From contig JALGZO010000157.1 of assembly GCA_025774865.1 (NCBI GenBank), forward strand, positions 1-12,118: DNA of 12,118 bases, written 5' to 3'. The notes under the pieces are model-generated. The model saw only the letters and a program-made list of their open reading frames with translations. It was not told where the DNA came from and did no database searches. This DNA comes from a bacterium (GTDB lineage Bacteria > ARS69). The position numbers and the translations under genes are program-made. Below, in pieces: positions 11,201 to 12,118 of this stretch; the stretch's first letter is position 1; every line of letters starts with the position of its first letter.

Positions 11201-12118
11201 ATGAGCACCCGAATCGAAGACGCGAGTCGGAGAGACCGAAGAAAGAAGAAGAGGCCCTCGGAAGTCGTCGAGCGGGTGGTCGTCCGCTTCGCGGGGGATT
11301 CCGGCGACGGCATGCAAGTCACCGGGAACCAGTTCACGAACACTGCCGCCTTCGTCGGAAACGACGTCAGCACCTTCCCGGACTATCCGGCCGAGATCCG
11401 CGCCCCCGCGGGATCGCTGCCGGGTGTCAGCGGCTTCCAGATCAACTTCGCGAGCCACGACATTCAAACCCCGGGCGACGAGCCCGACGTACTCGTCGCG
11501 ATGAATCCGGCCGCCCTCAAGGTGAACCTGCCCGACCTGCCGCTGAACGGGCTCCTCATCTGCAACGCCGACACCTTCACGGACAGGAACCTCGCTCTCG
11601 CGGAGTACGACTCCAACCCGCTGGAAGACGGAACGCTGGAGGGGTACAAGACCGTCCGCCTGCCGCTGACGACGGCGACTCGGAAGGCGCTCGAGGAGTT
11701 GGACCTCCCGAAGAAGGTCGTCGATCGGTGCAAGAACTTCTTCGCGCTGGGCCTCATGTACTACCTCTACAACCGGCCCACCGAGGCCACCGAGCACTGG
11801 CTCGGGACCTACTTCGGGCGCAAGCCGGACATCGTCGAGGCGAACACGCGGGCGCTGCGCGCCGGGATCGCTTACGGCGAAGCGACCGAGCTGTTCCACA
11901 CGACTTACGTCGTCGAGCGAGCCGTGTTCGCGCCGGGCCGCTATCGCAACATCAACGGCAACTCCGCGCTCTCGCTGGGGCTGGTCGCCGCCTCACAGCA
12001 GGCCGGCATCGACCTGTTCCTCGCCGGATATCCGATCACTCCCGCAAGCGACGTTCTTCATCAGATGTCCGCGTACAAGCGATTCGGCGTCCAGACGCTG
12101 CAGGCAGAGGACGAGATC
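11201..12118 (+). CDS. 2-oxoacid:ferredoxin oxidoreductase alpha subunit (partial)
   Basis: The first 306 residues are present; the frame is open to the window end, so the gene is cut by the window. The N-terminal gamma-type domain shows RFAGDSGDGMQVTGNQFT (29-46), then FPDYPAEIRAPAG (59-71) and GVSGFQINF. The alpha domain begins near residue 248 with NINGNSALSLGLVAA and carries GYPITPASDVLHQM (276-289) and QAEDEI, which take part in thiamine diphosphate and CoA/2-oxoacid chemistry with the beta subunit. This gamma-alpha fusion is typical of KorA-type enzymes that link 2-oxoglutarate (or pyruvate) and ferredoxin. The ATG at 11201 follows GAGG at short spacing; the first 20 residues are unusually basic. 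The beta subunit is expected just downstream, outside the window. The 59-nt gap to the DHH stop permits cotranscription. Confidence 0.93.
   Translation, partial: MSTRIEDASRRDRRKKKRPSEVVERVVVRFAGDSGDGMQVTGNQFTNTAAFVGNDVSTFPDYPAEIRAPAGSLPGVSGFQINFASHDIQTPGDEPDVLVAMNPAALKVNLPDLPLNGLLICNADTFTDRNLALAEYDSNPLEDGTLEGYKTVRLPLTTATRKALEELDLPKKVVDRCKNFFALGLMYYLYNRPTEATEHWLGTYFGRKPDIVEANTRALRAGIAYGEATELFHTTYVVERAVFAPGRYRNINGNSALSLGLVAASQQAGIDLFLAGYPITPASDVLHQMSAYKRFGVQTLQAEDEI

Overview
The window is about 12 kb of GC-rich bacterial chromosome from a Gram-negative (diderm) organism. The outer membrane is implied by a complete Tol-Pal gene set (TolQ, TolR, a TolA/TonB-like protein, TolB, Pal). The lineage cannot be fixed from the sequence. 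The high GC, the regulatory-style PtsI without visible PTS permeases, the fused ferredoxin-type 2-oxoacid oxidoreductase subunit and the LysM protein in the Tol operon suggest an uncultured phylum near the FCB group, such as Eisenbacteria, Krumholzibacteria or Gemmatimonadota. That placement is inference only.

Layout. Positions 1-135 hold a perfect 32-bp inverted repeat that abuts the stop codon of nfo (endonuclease IV, minus strand, 136-1122). A non-coding stretch (1123-1505) separates nfo from a divergent plus-strand group. It contains a possible nfo promoter and a nested inverted repeat of about 122 nt. The plus-strand group has two tandem small genes (1506-1730 and 1764-2018), whose products look like diverged copies of one small exported or membrane peptide, followed by a Yip1-type membrane protein (2050-2814). 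A strong hairpin (2840-2879) lies at the convergent junction with the Tol operon.

The Tol operon is on the minus strand and reads tolQ (7223-6492), tolR (6479-6069), tolA/tonB-like (6069-5341), tolB (5344-4055), pal (4058-3516), then a coiled-coil/LysM lipoprotein (3519-2878). From tolR onward every junction is a stop/start overlap (TGATG, ATGA, ATGA, GTGA), so translation is probably tightly coupled. The products should form the envelope-spanning machine: the TolQ-TolR motor and a proton-driven TolA-like rod through the periplasm to TolB and the peptidoglycan-bound lipoprotein Pal. The final gene sits where cpoB/ybgF usually lies, but it carries LysM instead of TPR repeats. Upstream on the same strand is a PduO-type cobalamin adenosyltransferase gene (7945-7403).

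The right part runs on the plus strand: ptsI (8059-9810), a DHH/DHHA1 phosphoesterase of the NrnA type (10041-11141) and the start of a 2-oxoacid:ferredoxin oxidoreductase alpha subunit (11201 to the window end). These look like separate housekeeping units. I see no rRNA, tRNA, CRISPR array, transposase, integrase or prophage gene. The least explained part is the small-peptide pair with its structured leader and Yip1 neighbour at 1360-2814.
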